Shown: piece by piece, positions 14,204-23,717 of the stretch
Numbering within the stretch: position 1 is the stretch's first letter
Layout of the letters: every line of letters begins with the position of its first letter
Source: Myxococcaceae bacterium
GTDB lineage: Bacteria > Myxococcota_A > Polyangia > Polyangiales > Ga0077539
Assembly: GCA_004297725.1 (NCBI GenBank)
Contig: SCUS01000166.1
Span: forward strand, 1-64,000
Reading direction: 5' to 3'
Length of the DNA stretch: 64,000 nucleotides
The notes under the pieces: model-generated
What the model saw: the letters and a program-made list of their open reading frames with translations, nothing else
Told to the model about the DNA's origin: nothing
The model's database searches: none
Program-made: the position numbers and the translations under genes

Positions 14204-17038
14204 GTGGCGGAAAAAGATTACTACGGGCTGTATGTTCAGGAGCGCCGCACGCTCTCGCCCTTCGCGCTCGGCGGTCAGGACCTCGGGGTCCCGTATCGCG
14301 ACGAGCTGATCGCGAAGATCGACGAGCAGCTCTCGGCGGGGCGCTCGGTGATGCTCGTGGGCCCGCCGGGAGTGGGCAAGACCGCCGTGCTCCAGGGGGT
14401 GCACGCCGCGAGAATCGCCCGCGGCGAGGGCGGCATCGTGCGCGTCTCGACGATGGACCTGCTCAGCGGCACCCACTACCTCGGCGACTGGCAGTCGAAG
14501 CTGCGCGCGTGGGTGCGCCAGTCGAGGGAGCGCAACGAGGTGCTCTTCTTCACCGACGCGTGGAACCTCAACACCGCCGGCGCCTCGGACACCTCCACGG
14601 ACAACGTGCTCGACGCGCTGCGGCCCATGCTCGACGCGGGCGAGCTCGCGGTGGTGATCGAGCTCAACGTCGAGCGCATCCGCACCATGGACCGCATCCC
14701 GGGCTTCACCCGGCTCTTCCAGCGCTTCGACGTGCCCGCGCTCGACCCCGCGCAGGTCGACTCGGTGCTGCAGCGCGTGGCCGAGGGGGCGGGACGAGAG
14801 GTCGACGAGGGAGTGCGCCGCGCGATGGTGCAGCTCACGTCGCGCTTCCTCCGGGCGCAGCTCCAGCCGGGGCCCGCCCTCGGGCTGCTCCAGTGGATCC
14901 TCGAGCAGCCCGACCTCAGGGACGAGGAGCTCACCCCCGCGCTGGTCGAGTCGGCCTTCGCGAGGCGCACCGGGCTGCCGTCGTTCATCGTGTCGCGCGC
15001 CGTCACCAAGACCGCGAGCGAGGTGCGCGCCTGGTTTCAGGAGCGCCTCGTCGGGCAGCGGGCGGCCATCGACGCCATGGTCGAGGCCATCGCGCTCTAC
15101 AAGTCGGGCCTCCACGACACCGGGCGCCCCATCGGCACCTTCCTCTTCGTGGGCCCCACCGGCGTCGGCAAGACCGAGCTCGCCCGGCTGCTCGCGGAGT
15201 TCGTCTTTGGCAGCCCCGACCGGCTGCTGCGCTTCGACCTCTCGGAGTTCAAGGACTACCACGCCTTCGAGCTGCTGCTCGGCTCGCCGCGCCGCAAGGA
15301 CGCCCCCGCCCGGCTGCTCGACCCGGTGCGCGCGCAGCCCTTCCAGGTGGTGCTCCTCGACGAGCTCGAGAAGGCCCACCCCAACCTCTGGGACCTGCTG
15401 CTGCCGCTGCTCGACGAGGGCCGCATGAGCACCCCCGACGGCGACGCGGTGGACTTCCGCAACACCATCGTCATCGCCACCTCCAACGTCGGCGCCCAGG
15501 AGTCGACGCGCTCCGTCGGCTTCGGCGACCGCGCGGGAGACGAGCGCGAGGGGCGCATCCGCCAGGCGCTGGAGACCTCCTTCCGGCCGGAGTTTCTCAA
15601 CCGCTTCCAGCACGTGGTGGTCTTCCACTCGCTGTCGCTGCTGGAGCTTCGCACCGTCGCCCGCTTCGAGCTGGCGCGGGTGCTACAGCGCGAGGGCATC
15701 GTCGCCCCGGGGCTCACCGTCGACGTCGACGACGACGCGCTCGACCTGATCATCCGCCAGGGGGTCGACGCCCGCTACGGAGCCCGGGCGCTGAAGCGGG
15801 AGATCCAGAAGCGGCTGGTGCTGCCCATCGCCATGACCCTGATGGAGCAGGCCGTCTCTCCCGGGGCGATCCTCCGGGTGACGGTGCGCGAGGGGGCCAT
15901 CCGGGTGCGGGTGCTGGAGACCGAGGCCTCCCGGGCGCACCGGGCGAGCTTCGTCCCCGCGCCGAAGACCGACCCCCGGGTGCTCGACCGCGCGGCGCTG
16001 CGAGAGCAGCTCACCCAGGCGGAGGCCTCCTTCAACGGGCTGATGGAGACGGTGCAGCTCTCCGTGGCGCTCGACCGTCGGGCCGAGCTGCTGAGCGCCC
16101 GAGACGCGCCGGGCTTCTGGAGGGACGCCGCCAGGGCCTCGGCCAACGAGCACGAGCTCCAGGTGTTCTCCGAGCTCATCGACCGCGTCGAGGCCCTGGA
16201 GGAGCGCGTCGCCGGGGCGCGAGACGCCCTGGAGAAGGGCGCGTCGCGGCGGGCGCTGGAGGGCGCCGCGCAGGAGGTGAGGGCCCTGGAGGACGCCCTG
16301 CGGAGCGCGCGCAGGGAGCTGGTGGTGCTGGGCCCGACGGGCCGCGCCGACGCGCTGGTGGAGTGCCGGGTGGTGGGCTCGACCGGGCCGGAGATGCGCG
16401 ACCGCCTCGCGGAGATGTACGTCGCGTGGGCGAAGCACCGGGGCTTCTCCGTGACCTGGTGGAGGGACCCGCTGGAGGACGACGAGTCGTGGCTGCTGGG
16501 GGTGCGAGGCCCCTACGCCTTCGGGCTGCTGCGCGGCGAGGCGGGGCTCCACCGGCTGCGCCTCTCCGGCAGCGCGGAGAGCCCCGGGCGGAGGGTGGTG
16601 GCGGCGGTGCGGGTGGCCCCCTGCGAGGCGGGGCACTCGGTGGTGGCCACCCGGGACGGAGAGCGCAGCGTGAAGGGGCAGGGGCGCTACGGCAGCAAGG
16701 TGCGCTCGGTGGTGGAGTTTCGCGCTCCCAGCGGGGCGAGGCTGACGCTGCAGAACGAGCAGTCGGCGACGGAGAACGCCGCGGTCGCGGGAGAGCTGCT
16801 GGCGGCGCTCTCGGTCGCGGTGGAGGCGCCCGAGGAGGTGGTGCGTCGCTACGACGCCGCGCCTCCGCTGGTGCGAGACGCGGTCACCGGCTGGGTCTCC
16901 GGGAGGCCCGACGCGCTGGGTCCGAGGGGCCTCGACGCGCTGCTGGTGCGGCGGGTCGACGCGCTGGCGCTGGAGGACGGCCAGGCCCCGGAGCTCAGCG
17001 ACGGCCGGGACAGCCTCGTGGGGCTGCCGAGGAATTGA
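14204..17038 (+). CDS. Two-module AAA+ (ClpA/B-like) ATPase fused to a release-factor PCRF domain, 944 aa
   Basis: Starts with GTG at 14204 (MAEKDYYGLYVQ). Module 1 has Walker A GPPGVGKT (53-60) but a poor Walker B (LFFTDAWN). Module 2 has Walker A GPTGVGKT (about 316-323), Walker B VVLLDELEKAHP (about 382-393), sensor-1 IATSNVG and a ClpB D2-small domain with GARALKREIQ. Residues about 610-830 resemble the PCRF region of peptide chain release factor 2: AELLSARDAPGFW, MYVAWAKHRGFSV, GPYAFGLLRGEAGLHRL. The GGQ peptidyl-hydrolysis motif is absent. ClpA/B proteins unfold substrates; a ribosome-binding PCRF region would direct this to ribosomes or stalled chains, which is inference. The last 110 residues are unassigned. 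There is no ClpP-loop or N-terminal Clp repeat. It stands alone and converges with the next gene. Confidence 0.85.
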   Translation: MAEKDYYGLYVQERRTLSPFALGGQDLGVPYRDELIAKIDEQLSAGRSVMLVGPPGVGKTAVLQGVHAARIARGEGGIVRVSTMDLLSGTHYLGDWQSKLRAWVRQSRERNEVLFFTDAWNLNTAGASDTSTDNVLDALRPMLDAGELAVVIELNVERIRTMDRIPGFTRLFQRFDVPALDPAQVDSVLQRVAEGAGREVDEGVRRAMVQLTSRFLRAQLQPGPALGLLQWILEQPDLRDEELTPALVESAFARRTGLPSFIVSRAVTKTASEVRAWFQERLVGQRAAIDAMVEAIALYKSGLHDTGRPIGTFLFVGPTGVGKTELARLLAEFVFGSPDRLLRFDLSEFKDYHAFELLLGSPRRKDAPARLLDPVRAQPFQVVLLDELEKAHPNLWDLLLPLLDEGRMSTPDGDAVDFRNTIVIATSNVGAQESTRSVGFGDRAGDEREGRIRQALETSFRPEFLNRFQHVVVFHSLSLLELRTVARFELARVLQREGIVAPGLTVDVDDDALDLIIRQGVDARYGARALKREIQKRLVLPIAMTLMEQAVSPGAILRVTVREGAIRVRVLETEASRAHRASFVPAPKTDPRVLDRAALREQLTQAEASFNGLMETVQLSVALDRRAELLSARDAPGFWRDAARASANEHELQVFSELIDRVEALEERVAGARDALEKGASRRALEGAAQEVRALEDALRSARRELVVLGPTGRADALVECRVVGSTGPEMRDRLAEMYVAWAKHRGFSVTWWRDPLEDDESWLLGVRGPYAFGLLRGEAGLHRLRLSGSAESPGRRVVAAVRVAPCEAGHSVVATRDGERSVKGQGRYGSKVRSVVEFRAPSGARLTLQNEQSATENAAVAGELLAALSVAVEAPEEVVRRYDAAPPLVRDAVTGWVSGRPDALGPRGLDALLVRRVDALALEDGQAPELSDGRDSLVGLPRN

Positions 17039-17050
17039 GCGAGCGCCAGC

Positions 17051-17080
17051 GCCCGCCTTACCCGATCGGGTAAGGTGGGC
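17051..17080. terminator. Bidirectional hairpin between convergent genes
   Basis: GCCCGCCTTACCCGA (17051-17065) pairs with TCGGGTAAGGTGGGC (17066-17080) over 15 bp with one G-T wobble. It lies 12 bp after the ATPase stop and 10 bp before the stop of the opposing gene, so it can end transcription from both sides. There is no T tract, usual in such GC-rich DNA. Confidence 0.75.
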
Positions 17081-17090
17081 GCCCGGGCGG

Positions 17091-20000
17091 CTACTCTCGG
17101 GTGAGGGTGGGGGTGGAGGTCCCGACGAGGGCCGGGGAGAGGACGCTGACGCGGCCGACGCCGCCGACGCCGCCGCGGGCGCGGTTGCAGGACGCCACGC
17201 CGGAGGAGCCGCCCCGGGCCGCGACCAGGCTGGTGCCCGCGCTGACCGAGGTGGTGGCGACCAGCCGGATGCCTCCGCCCGCGCCGCCTCCGCCGCCGCC
17301 CATGCCGCAGCCTCCGCCGCCGCAGGTGTTGTTGCCCCCGGCGCCGTTGCCGCCGTCGCTCAGCACCGCGCCGGTGACGGTGATGGTCGCCGCGCGCAGC
17401 ACGATGGCTCCACCGCCCGCGCCTCCTGCGCCGGGGCTGCCGCCGTCCTCGTCCGCGCCGCCCTCGCCGCCTGCGCCGCCGAAGAGCAGGCTGGCGCCGA
17501 GGTTGATGTTGCCGGCCACCGCGCCGCCGAGGCCGTGCGGGATGGGGCAGCTCTCGGCGCAGGCGCTGCAGTAGTTGGCGCCCGTGTAGACGCCGCCTTC
17601 GCCGGTGGTGCCGTAGGCGCCGCCGCCGCCGGAGCCGTCGTCCTGGCCCGCGCCGCCGCCGCCGCCGCCGGAGCCGTTGTTGACGATGTTCGCGCCGCCC
17701 ACGCCGAGGGCGCCTTCGCCCTGGAAGCCGCGGCCGCAGTGGTAGAGGCACCCGTGGCTCTGCGGGCGGAAGCCTCGCGCGGCCATGGTGACGGTGCCCG
17801 CGACGCTGAGCGCCCCGGCCACGTCGACGGCGAGGATGCCGCCGTGGGAGCCGTTCCAGGCAGGGGCGGAGAGCGAGGCCCCGGTGGCGACGGTGAGCGA
17901 GCGGAACTCCGTCACCAGCATCACCTGCGCCCTGTCGCTGCCCGCGACGGAGTACTCGTTGGCGAGCGGCGTCGCGAGGGTGAGCGTGCCCGCCCCGACG
18001 GCCGCCACGCGGTTGTACTCATGGCGCCCCGCGCCCGCGCCCTGCGTCTGGTGCACGATCACCGACTGGCCCACCACGAAGCTCCCCACCGTGCTGGTGA
18101 GGGTGAGCGTGGTGCTCCCGGCGGTGCCCCTCGCCGCGGCGCGCGGCGGGTCGAGCGTCACCGTGGTGGTGATGGTGCGGTCCTCGGTGCCGCCTCCGAA
18201 CTGGCAGGCGCCCGCCACGCAGGCCGAGCCCGACGCGCAGACGCGGCCGCACGCGCCGCAGTTGCGGACGTCGTTGGTGACGCTGACCTCGCAGCCGTCC
18301 ACCGCCGCGCCGTTGCAGTCGGCGAAGCCCGCGTTGCACGAGCCGATGGCGCACACGCCCGAGCTGCACGCCGGCGCCGCGTTGGGGAAGGAGCACACCC
18401 GGCCGCAGAGGCCGCAGCTCGTGAGGCTGCTGGCGGTGTTCACCTCGCAGCCGTCCGAGGCCGTCGCGTTGCAGTCGGCGAAGCCCGCGTTGCAGGCGTC
18501 GAGGGCGCAGGCCCCGGCCACGCACGCGGCCGAGCCGTTGGTGAAGGAGCACGCCCGACCGCACGCGCCGCAGCTCGTGACGGTGGTCTGGGTGTTGACC
18601 TCGCAGCCGTTGTTCGCGTCGCCGTCGCAGTTGGCGAAGCCCGCATTGCAGGCGCCGAGGCCGCAGGCGCTCGCGCTGCACAGCGGGGCCGCGTTGGGCC
18701 GCCCGGAGCACGCGTTGTTGCAGCTGCCGCAGTGGGCGACGGCGCCTCGGGTGTCGGTCTCGCAGCCGTTGGCGGTCACGCCGTCGCAGTCGCCGAAGCC
18801 GGTGTTGCAGCTCCCGATGCCGCACACGCCCGCGGCGCACACCGCGCTGCCGCTGGAGGGCGTCGGGCACACGGTGCCGCAGGCTCCGCAGTGCGAGAGG
18901 TCGGTGCGGGTGTTGACCTCGCAGCCGTTGCCGGCGTTGCCGTCGCAGTCCGCGAAGCCCGCGTTGCAGCTCGCGACCCCGCACACCCCGGCGGCGCAGC
19001 TCCCGGTGGCGTTGGCCGGGCTGCACGCCATGCCGCAGCCGCCGCAGTGGGCGAGGGCGCTGCGGGTGTCCACCTCGCAGCCGTCGGCGTCCATGGCGTT
19101 GCAGTCCGCGAAGCCCTCGGAGCACGCCCCGAGGGCGCAGACCCCCGCGGTGCAGACCGCCGCGCCGTTGGCCGGGGCGGGGCACGCTCCTGCGCACCTG
19201 CCGCAGTGGGCGGTGCTGCTGCGGAGGTTCACCTCGCAGCCGTTGGCCGCCATCCCGTCGCAGTCGCCGAAGCCCGTGTCGCAGGACGCGACGGTGCAGG
19301 CGCCCGCGGCGCACCCGGCGACCCCGTTGGCCGCCGAGCACGCGGTGCCGCAGGCGCCGCAGTGGCTCGTGGTCACCGCGAGCTCGACCTCGCAGCCGTT
19401 GGCCGCGTCGCCGTCGCAGTCGGCGAAGCCCGCGTCGCAGGTGAAGGTGCAGGCGCCCATCGCGCAGGCGTTGCTGGCGTGGGCGCGCGTCGGGCACGCG
19501 ACGCCGCAGCCGCCGCAGTGGCTGGTGCTGCGGAGGGTGTCGACCTCGCAGCCGTTGGCCGCCATGCCGTCGCAGTCGCCGAAGGGGGCGGTGCAGCGGG
19601 CGACGGCGCAGACCCCGGCGACGCAGCCGGGCTCGGCGTTGGGGGCCGTGCAGGCGGTGCCGCAGGCGCCGCAGCTCGCGGGGTTGCGCGCGGTGTCGAC
19701 GCAGCCCCCGGCGCAGCAGGTGAGGCCCGTCGGGCAGGCCCGCGCGGCGTCGCAGCCGGGGACGCAGACGCTGCCCGTGCAGCGCGTCCCGGCGGGGCAG
19801 TGGTCGTCGACGACGCACTGCACGCAGCTGTGGGTGGCGACGTTGCAGCGGCCGCGCTCGGAGCCGAGGCCCCCGTCGGCCGCGCCCGCGTCGGCGCCGG
19901 AGGTGACCAGGCAGCCCTGGTCGTCGTGGCAGCCCGCGACGCACACGTTGGTGCCCGCGGCGCAGTGCTGGTCGCTCGGGCAGGTGTCGCGCGAGGGCAG

Positions 20001-20252
20001 GCAGGCGACGCATCGGCCGCTGGTGGCGTCGCACACGCGAAGCCCCATGGCGTCGTCGGCGCAGTCGGGGTCGGTGCGACAGCCCGTGGCGACGTCCGGC
20101 GCGCCGGTGTCCGCCGGGCCGAGGTCGTTGACGACGGCGGCGTCGGTCGGCCCGCCGACGACGCTCTGACCTGTGGAGCAGGCCGCGGCGAGCGCGGCCC
20201 AGAGCGCGAGCAGCCCGAGCGAGCGGGCGCGAAGATGATGTAGGTCTCCCAT
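17091..20252 (-). CDS. Cys-rich tandem-repeat lipoprotein, 1053 aa
   Basis: The ATG at 20252 gives a signal peptide with lipobox LAAAC (Cys25). After an Asp-rich spacer and Cys-rich N-terminal segments (CRTDPDCADDAMGLRVC and similar), nine repeats of about 45-50 residues follow. Their consensus is C-x2-GF-x-DCD-x4-NGCEV-(N/D)T, later CG-x-CG-x2-C and a C-x4-GVC turn. The C-terminal third is beta-rich, with VTLDPPRAAARGTAGSTTLT, then a Gly-rich stretch (GGGGGGAGQDDGSGGGG) and GGVGRVSVLSP. The protein must be heavily disulfide-bonded and surface-exposed. Proteins of this type are common in myxobacteria and are often misnamed in databases; their role (adhesion, matrix or predation) is unknown. 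Repeat units are similar at DNA level, so length variation between strains is likely. Confidence 0.85.
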   Translation of the reverse strand: MGDLHHLRARSLGLLALWAALAAACSTGQSVVGGPTDAAVVNDLGPADTGAPDVATGCRTDPDCADDAMGLRVCDATSGRCVACLPSRDTCPSDQHCAAGTNVCVAGCHDDQGCLVTSGADAGAADGGLGSERGRCNVATHSCVQCVVDDHCPAGTRCTGSVCVPGCDAARACPTGLTCCAGGCVDTARNPASCGACGTACTAPNAEPGCVAGVCAVARCTAPFGDCDGMAANGCEVDTLRSTSHCGGCGVACPTRAHASNACAMGACTFTCDAGFADCDGDAANGCEVELAVTTSHCGACGTACSAANGVAGCAAGACTVASCDTGFGDCDGMAANGCEVNLRSSTAHCGRCAGACPAPANGAAVCTAGVCALGACSEGFADCNAMDADGCEVDTRSALAHCGGCGMACSPANATGSCAAGVCGVASCNAGFADCDGNAGNGCEVNTRTDLSHCGACGTVCPTPSSGSAVCAAGVCGIGSCNTGFGDCDGVTANGCETDTRGAVAHCGSCNNACSGRPNAAPLCSASACGLGACNAGFANCDGDANNGCEVNTQTTVTSCGACGRACSFTNGSAACVAGACALDACNAGFADCNATASDGCEVNTASSLTSCGLCGRVCSFPNAAPACSSGVCAIGSCNAGFADCNGAAVDGCEVSVTNDVRNCGACGRVCASGSACVAGACQFGGGTEDRTITTTVTLDPPRAAARGTAGSTTLTLTSTVGSFVVGQSVIVHQTQGAGAGRHEYNRVAAVGAGTLTLATPLANEYSVAGSDRAQVMLVTEFRSLTVATGASLSAPAWNGSHGGILAVDVAGALSVAGTVTMAARGFRPQSHGCLYHCGRGFQGEGALGVGGANIVNNGSGGGGGGAGQDDGSGGGGAYGTTGEGGVYTGANYCSACAESCPIPHGLGGAVAGNINLGASLLFGGAGGEGGADEDGGSPGAGGAGGGAIVLRAATITVTGAVLSDGGNGAGGNNTCGGGGCGMGGGGGGAGGGIRLVATTSVSAGTSLVAARGGSSGVASCNRARGGVGGVGRVSVLSPALVGTSTPTLTRE

Positions 20253-20377
20253 TACAGGGCCGCGTATCAGGGCGCCGGGAGCGCTGCAAGCGACCCGTTG
20301 CCGCGGCGCAGCGGCGCGTACTCCGCGGGGGTTGCTGCGCTTTCGGGGAGACGGGGCCGTCGGTTACGTTGGTGTGG

Positions 20378-22153
20378 ATGAAGCGCATCCTCGGCGGTTG
20401 TTTCGCGCTGCTGCTCGGCTCGCTGGGCTGTAGTTCAGAGCCGGGCGGTCCGGCGCAGGAGGCGGGCACCGACGCGGCGGCCGACCTCGGGCTCGACGGA
20501 GCGACCGACGCAGGGGTCGACGGTGGGGGCGAGGCGGACGCGGGCGATCCCCACGGGGGCCTTCGGCTGCCGCGCTGCGAAGAGAGCGAGCCCGAGGGGG
20601 CGACGGAGCCTGCGCCGGTGGCGTCGACGCTGGTGGGGGCGCTGCTGCCGATGGCGACGCGGGCGCTGATGCCCGACACGAGGCCGATGATGAACCCGGT
20701 GTCCGAGGCCGGGGAGCGGGCCTACCGGGCGCTCGGCTTCGACCGCTACGCCCGCGGCGCGGCGGTGGCGCGGGAGCGGCGCATGGACCTCGGAGGCCCG
20801 GCCTCGACCCCTCCGGCGGCGCGGCGCTCGCTCGCGTGGTTCGTGGCCTTCTCCGACACGCAGCTCGCGGATGACGAGTCGCCCACCCGCTACGGGATGC
20901 TCGACAGCCCCGGGGCGCCCGGGGCGGTCCGCCCCCAGGAGGCGTGGCTGCCTCGCGCCATGACGGCGATGAACCGAACGCTGAGGGAGCTCACCCAGGG
21001 AGGGAGGGCGTTTCAGTTCGGGGTGGTGGCGGGAGACTGCGCGGACAGCGCGCAGCAGAACGAGCTCCGGTGGTTCATGCAGGTGATGGACGGCGCCCCG
21101 GGCATCCACACCGACTCCGGCGAGGACGACGACCCGGTGCCCGGCCCTGGCAACGACCCGAAGGACCCCTTCGACGGCGTGGCCTTCCCCGCGCCCTGGT
21201 ACTTCGTTCCTGGCAACCACGACGTGATGGTGGTCGGCACCACCGCGCCGACCCCGGCGCAGCGCGCCAGCGCCATCGGGGCGGTCTCCTCCTTCGGCAC
21301 CCGTGATTACACGACCTGGTATGCCGCTCCCCGTCGCGGCGAGGTGCGAGCGGACCCTGCGCGGCGGCTGCTCGACCGCTCCGACATCGTGAGCGCGCTG
21401 CGGGCCGGGGGCGCGACGCCCGGTCCGGTGGGGCACGGCTACCCCGAGGGCGCGGACGTCAGCACCGGGGCCCACTGGACCAGCGACGTGGTGCCCGGGC
21501 TGCTGCGCGTGCTGGCGCTCGACACCAGCGACTTCTCCGGCGGCTCGCCCGGGATGGTGAAGCGCTCGGTCTTCGACGGGTGGCTGCGCACCGAGCTCGA
21601 TCGCGCGCAGCGGGACGGGGTGCTGGTGATGCTGGCCTCGCACCACCCGACGACCTCCATCGACCGGCGCGAGGGGGAGTTCGGCGCCGAGATGGCCGAC
21701 GCGGTGAGCGCGGCGGAGGTCGAGGCCAGGGTGGCGTCCTACGCCAACGTGGTCGCGTGGCTGGTCGGCCACGAGCACGACGTGCGGGTGCGGCCGGTGC
21801 GTGGCGCCGACGCGGCGCACCCCGGGTACTGGGAGGTGCAGAGCGGCTCGATGGCCGACTGGCCCAACCAGGCGCGGGCGATGGAGGTGGTCGACAACGG
21901 CGACGGGACGCTCTCGCTCTTCGGCACCATGATCGACTTCACCGCCACCACCTGCATGGAGCGGCGCTTCCGCAGGCTGGCGATGATGGACTACCTCTCC
22001 GCGTGGGATCACTCGCACGTCGGCACGGCGCTCGACCGCAACGTGGAGCTGGTGATCCCGATCCCCGAGGCGGCGCGCGCTCGGGTGGCCGCGGCGGCGA
22101 TGACGGCGCCCTCGCGCATCGAGAGCGAGACCACCCTGCGCGGCATGCGCTGA
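20378..22153 (+). CDS. Lipoprotein metallophosphoesterase, 591 aa
   Basis: The ATG at 20378 (MKRILGGCFALLLGSLGC) yields a lipobox with Cys18; a TTG nine bases upstream is less likely. An Asp/Ala/Gly-rich linker follows. Calcineurin-like phosphoesterase motifs appear in order: SDTQ (about 159), GDCAD (about 218), PGNHDVMV (about 280), SHHPT (about 422) and GHEH (about 464). These residues bind two metal ions. The first motif has Gln where the family usually has His. Substrate unknown; it acts outside the cytoplasm. It is transcribed away from the Cys-rich lipoprotein, sharing a 125-bp promoter region. Confidence 0.85.
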   Translation: MKRILGGCFALLLGSLGCSSEPGGPAQEAGTDAAADLGLDGATDAGVDGGGEADAGDPHGGLRLPRCEESEPEGATEPAPVASTLVGALLPMATRALMPDTRPMMNPVSEAGERAYRALGFDRYARGAAVARERRMDLGGPASTPPAARRSLAWFVAFSDTQLADDESPTRYGMLDSPGAPGAVRPQEAWLPRAMTAMNRTLRELTQGGRAFQFGVVAGDCADSAQQNELRWFMQVMDGAPGIHTDSGEDDDPVPGPGNDPKDPFDGVAFPAPWYFVPGNHDVMVVGTTAPTPAQRASAIGAVSSFGTRDYTTWYAAPRRGEVRADPARRLLDRSDIVSALRAGGATPGPVGHGYPEGADVSTGAHWTSDVVPGLLRVLALDTSDFSGGSPGMVKRSVFDGWLRTELDRAQRDGVLVMLASHHPTTSIDRREGEFGAEMADAVSAAEVEARVASYANVVAWLVGHEHDVRVRPVRGADAAHPGYWEVQSGSMADWPNQARAMEVVDNGDGTLSLFGTMIDFTATTCMERRFRRLAMMDYLSAWDHSHVGTALDRNVELVIPIPEAARARVAAAAMTAPSRIESETTLRGMR

Positions 22154-22270
22154 GGCGCTGTACCAGCCCTGCGCAGCGGTGAAGGACCAGCTCTGCGCAC
22201 GGTCTCGGGCGGCTCTGAAGTCGCGGGTCAGAAGTACCCGCTGCCCCGCCCCGTGAGACTTAATTCCCCA

Positions 22271-23554
22271 TCACGATCGCCGTCGACGCCAGGCCTGGAG
22301 GTCTGTCGCGAGGGGGTAGAGGGCCAGCACGTCGGAGAGCCGTTGGAGGGTGAAGGGCCGCCTCGCGGAGCCGCCGTTCTTGGAGAAGACCAGGCCCGAG
22401 GCGACGTAGTTGACGGCGTGCTGCGGGAGCCCTCCCGGGGGTCGGAGCACCAGGACGTCGCCGAGGGTCACCTCGTCGAGGGCGACCGGGCTGTGGGTGA
22501 GCGAGAGCTGCCGGCTGAACTCCTCGGCGGAGTAGAGCCGGGCGTCGGGCTCGCCGCGGAGGTCGAAGTGCAGCGCGGTCCAGAAGCAGTCGAAGGCCGG
22601 AGCGCTCGGGGAGGGGAAGGTGTCGACCCTGGAGCGGGCGAAGGGCGGCAGGAGGCGGGCGAGATCGACGCTGCCACCGGAGCGCTGCGCCGCGGCGACG
22701 CTGAGGAGTGGTCGCACCGCGGCCTCGTCGCCCCCGGCGGACCAGTACCGGACGATGGGCTCGACGTCGGCTCCCGCGGCGACGAAGACCGTCGCCGAGA
22801 CGCTCTCCCGGCCCTTGAGCACCTCGATGAAGCGCACCCGCTCGGCGTCGGACTGGAGCTGCGGGCACACGTCCGCCACGTCGGCGAAGTGGGTGCTCTC
22901 GCCGTCCTGCCAGGACAGCCGGGTGAGCAGCTCGCGGGCCTTCGGGGAGAGGCCCTCCGCGCGGGTCCACGGCTCGGCCGCGGCGTTGCGGCTGAAGTGG
23001 CTGATGATGGAGGAGTTCTCGCCGTGGCGGGAGAGGTTGGCGTAGAGGGCCCTGCGGGTGGCGGGGCGCATGTCTTCGATGAGCTCTCGCGTCGGGTGGA
23101 TCGTGCAGCCGCTCGCGTCACAGCGGACGGCGGCCTCGAGCCCCGCCCGCATGGCGGGCACCGGAGCGATGGAGTCGAGGAGCCCGTCGAACTGGGCGCG
23201 CGAGTAGCCCGGGAGTACCCAGTCGGCCTGGACCATGTCGCACTGATCGGGCGTGACGAGGCCCGCGGGGAGGGGCAGCACCTGGAAGCGCCAGCGCACG
23301 TCCCCCGGCGAGGAGCGCGCCCTCGGGGAGGCCGTCGCGGAGGACGTCGCGGAGGCCGGGCGCTGGCGGGTGCGGAGCCCGATGAGCGTCGCGGTCGCGA
23401 GCACCACCGCGGCGAAGGCGACGAAGGGAGCATGGCGATGCGCCGCGCCCTTCGGCGCCGAAGGAGCGGGCGGGGTGGCAGGCGCGGGGCGAGGCGTGAC
23501 AGCCGCCGGGGCGGGAGCGCGTCTCGGGCGTTGGGCTGAGCGACGATGGGGCAT
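22271..23554 (-). CDS. Membrane-anchored protein with a possible NlpC/P60-like C-terminal domain, 427 aa
   Basis: Start at ATG 23554 (MPHRRSAQRP). A basic Pro/Ala-rich cytoplasmic segment of about 45 residues precedes one transmembrane helix (AFVAFAAVVLATATLIGL), so most of the protein faces the periplasm. The middle region is unassigned, with Cys residues in VRCDASGC and DVCPQL. The C-terminal 120 residues have FDCFWTALHFD and, about 70 residues later, GDVLVLRPP and QHAVNYVASGLVFSKNG. This Cys then GD-L-HA-Y--G-VF-K layout is that of NlpC/P60 cysteine peptidases, which cut peptidoglycan peptides. The assignment is by pattern only. It stands alone, convergent with the metallophosphoesterase gene. 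Confidence 0.7.
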   Translation of the reverse strand: MPHRRSAQRPRRAPAPAAVTPRPAPATPPAPSAPKGAAHRHAPFVAFAAVVLATATLIGLRTRQRPASATSSATASPRARSSPGDVRWRFQVLPLPAGLVTPDQCDMVQADWVLPGYSRAQFDGLLDSIAPVPAMRAGLEAAVRCDASGCTIHPTRELIEDMRPATRRALYANLSRHGENSSIISHFSRNAAAEPWTRAEGLSPKARELLTRLSWQDGESTHFADVADVCPQLQSDAERVRFIEVLKGRESVSATVFVAAGADVEPIVRYWSAGGDEAAVRPLLSVAAAQRSGGSVDLARLLPPFARSRVDTFPSPSAPAFDCFWTALHFDLRGEPDARLYSAEEFSRQLSLTHSPVALDEVTLGDVLVLRPPGGLPQHAVNYVASGLVFSKNGGSARRPFTLQRLSDVLALYPLATDLQAWRRRRS

Positions 23555-23717
23555 CCGGACGACAGCCCCACTCGCACCAGATGTGCCAGCGAAATACCCC
23601 ACGGGGCGCTACCGGCGGGGGTCTCGGGAGTGCTACCGAAGCCGCGGGTGCGCGGCCCCCTCCGTCGGGGGTCGATGGATGCCCCGACCGCTGCTTCCAC
23701 TGAAGGAGATCCCTGCG

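Noticed and set aside
17535..20243. Long plus-strand frames opposite the Cys-rich lipoprotein
   Set aside because: They mirror the repeats of the real gene and have no signal peptide or motif of their own.
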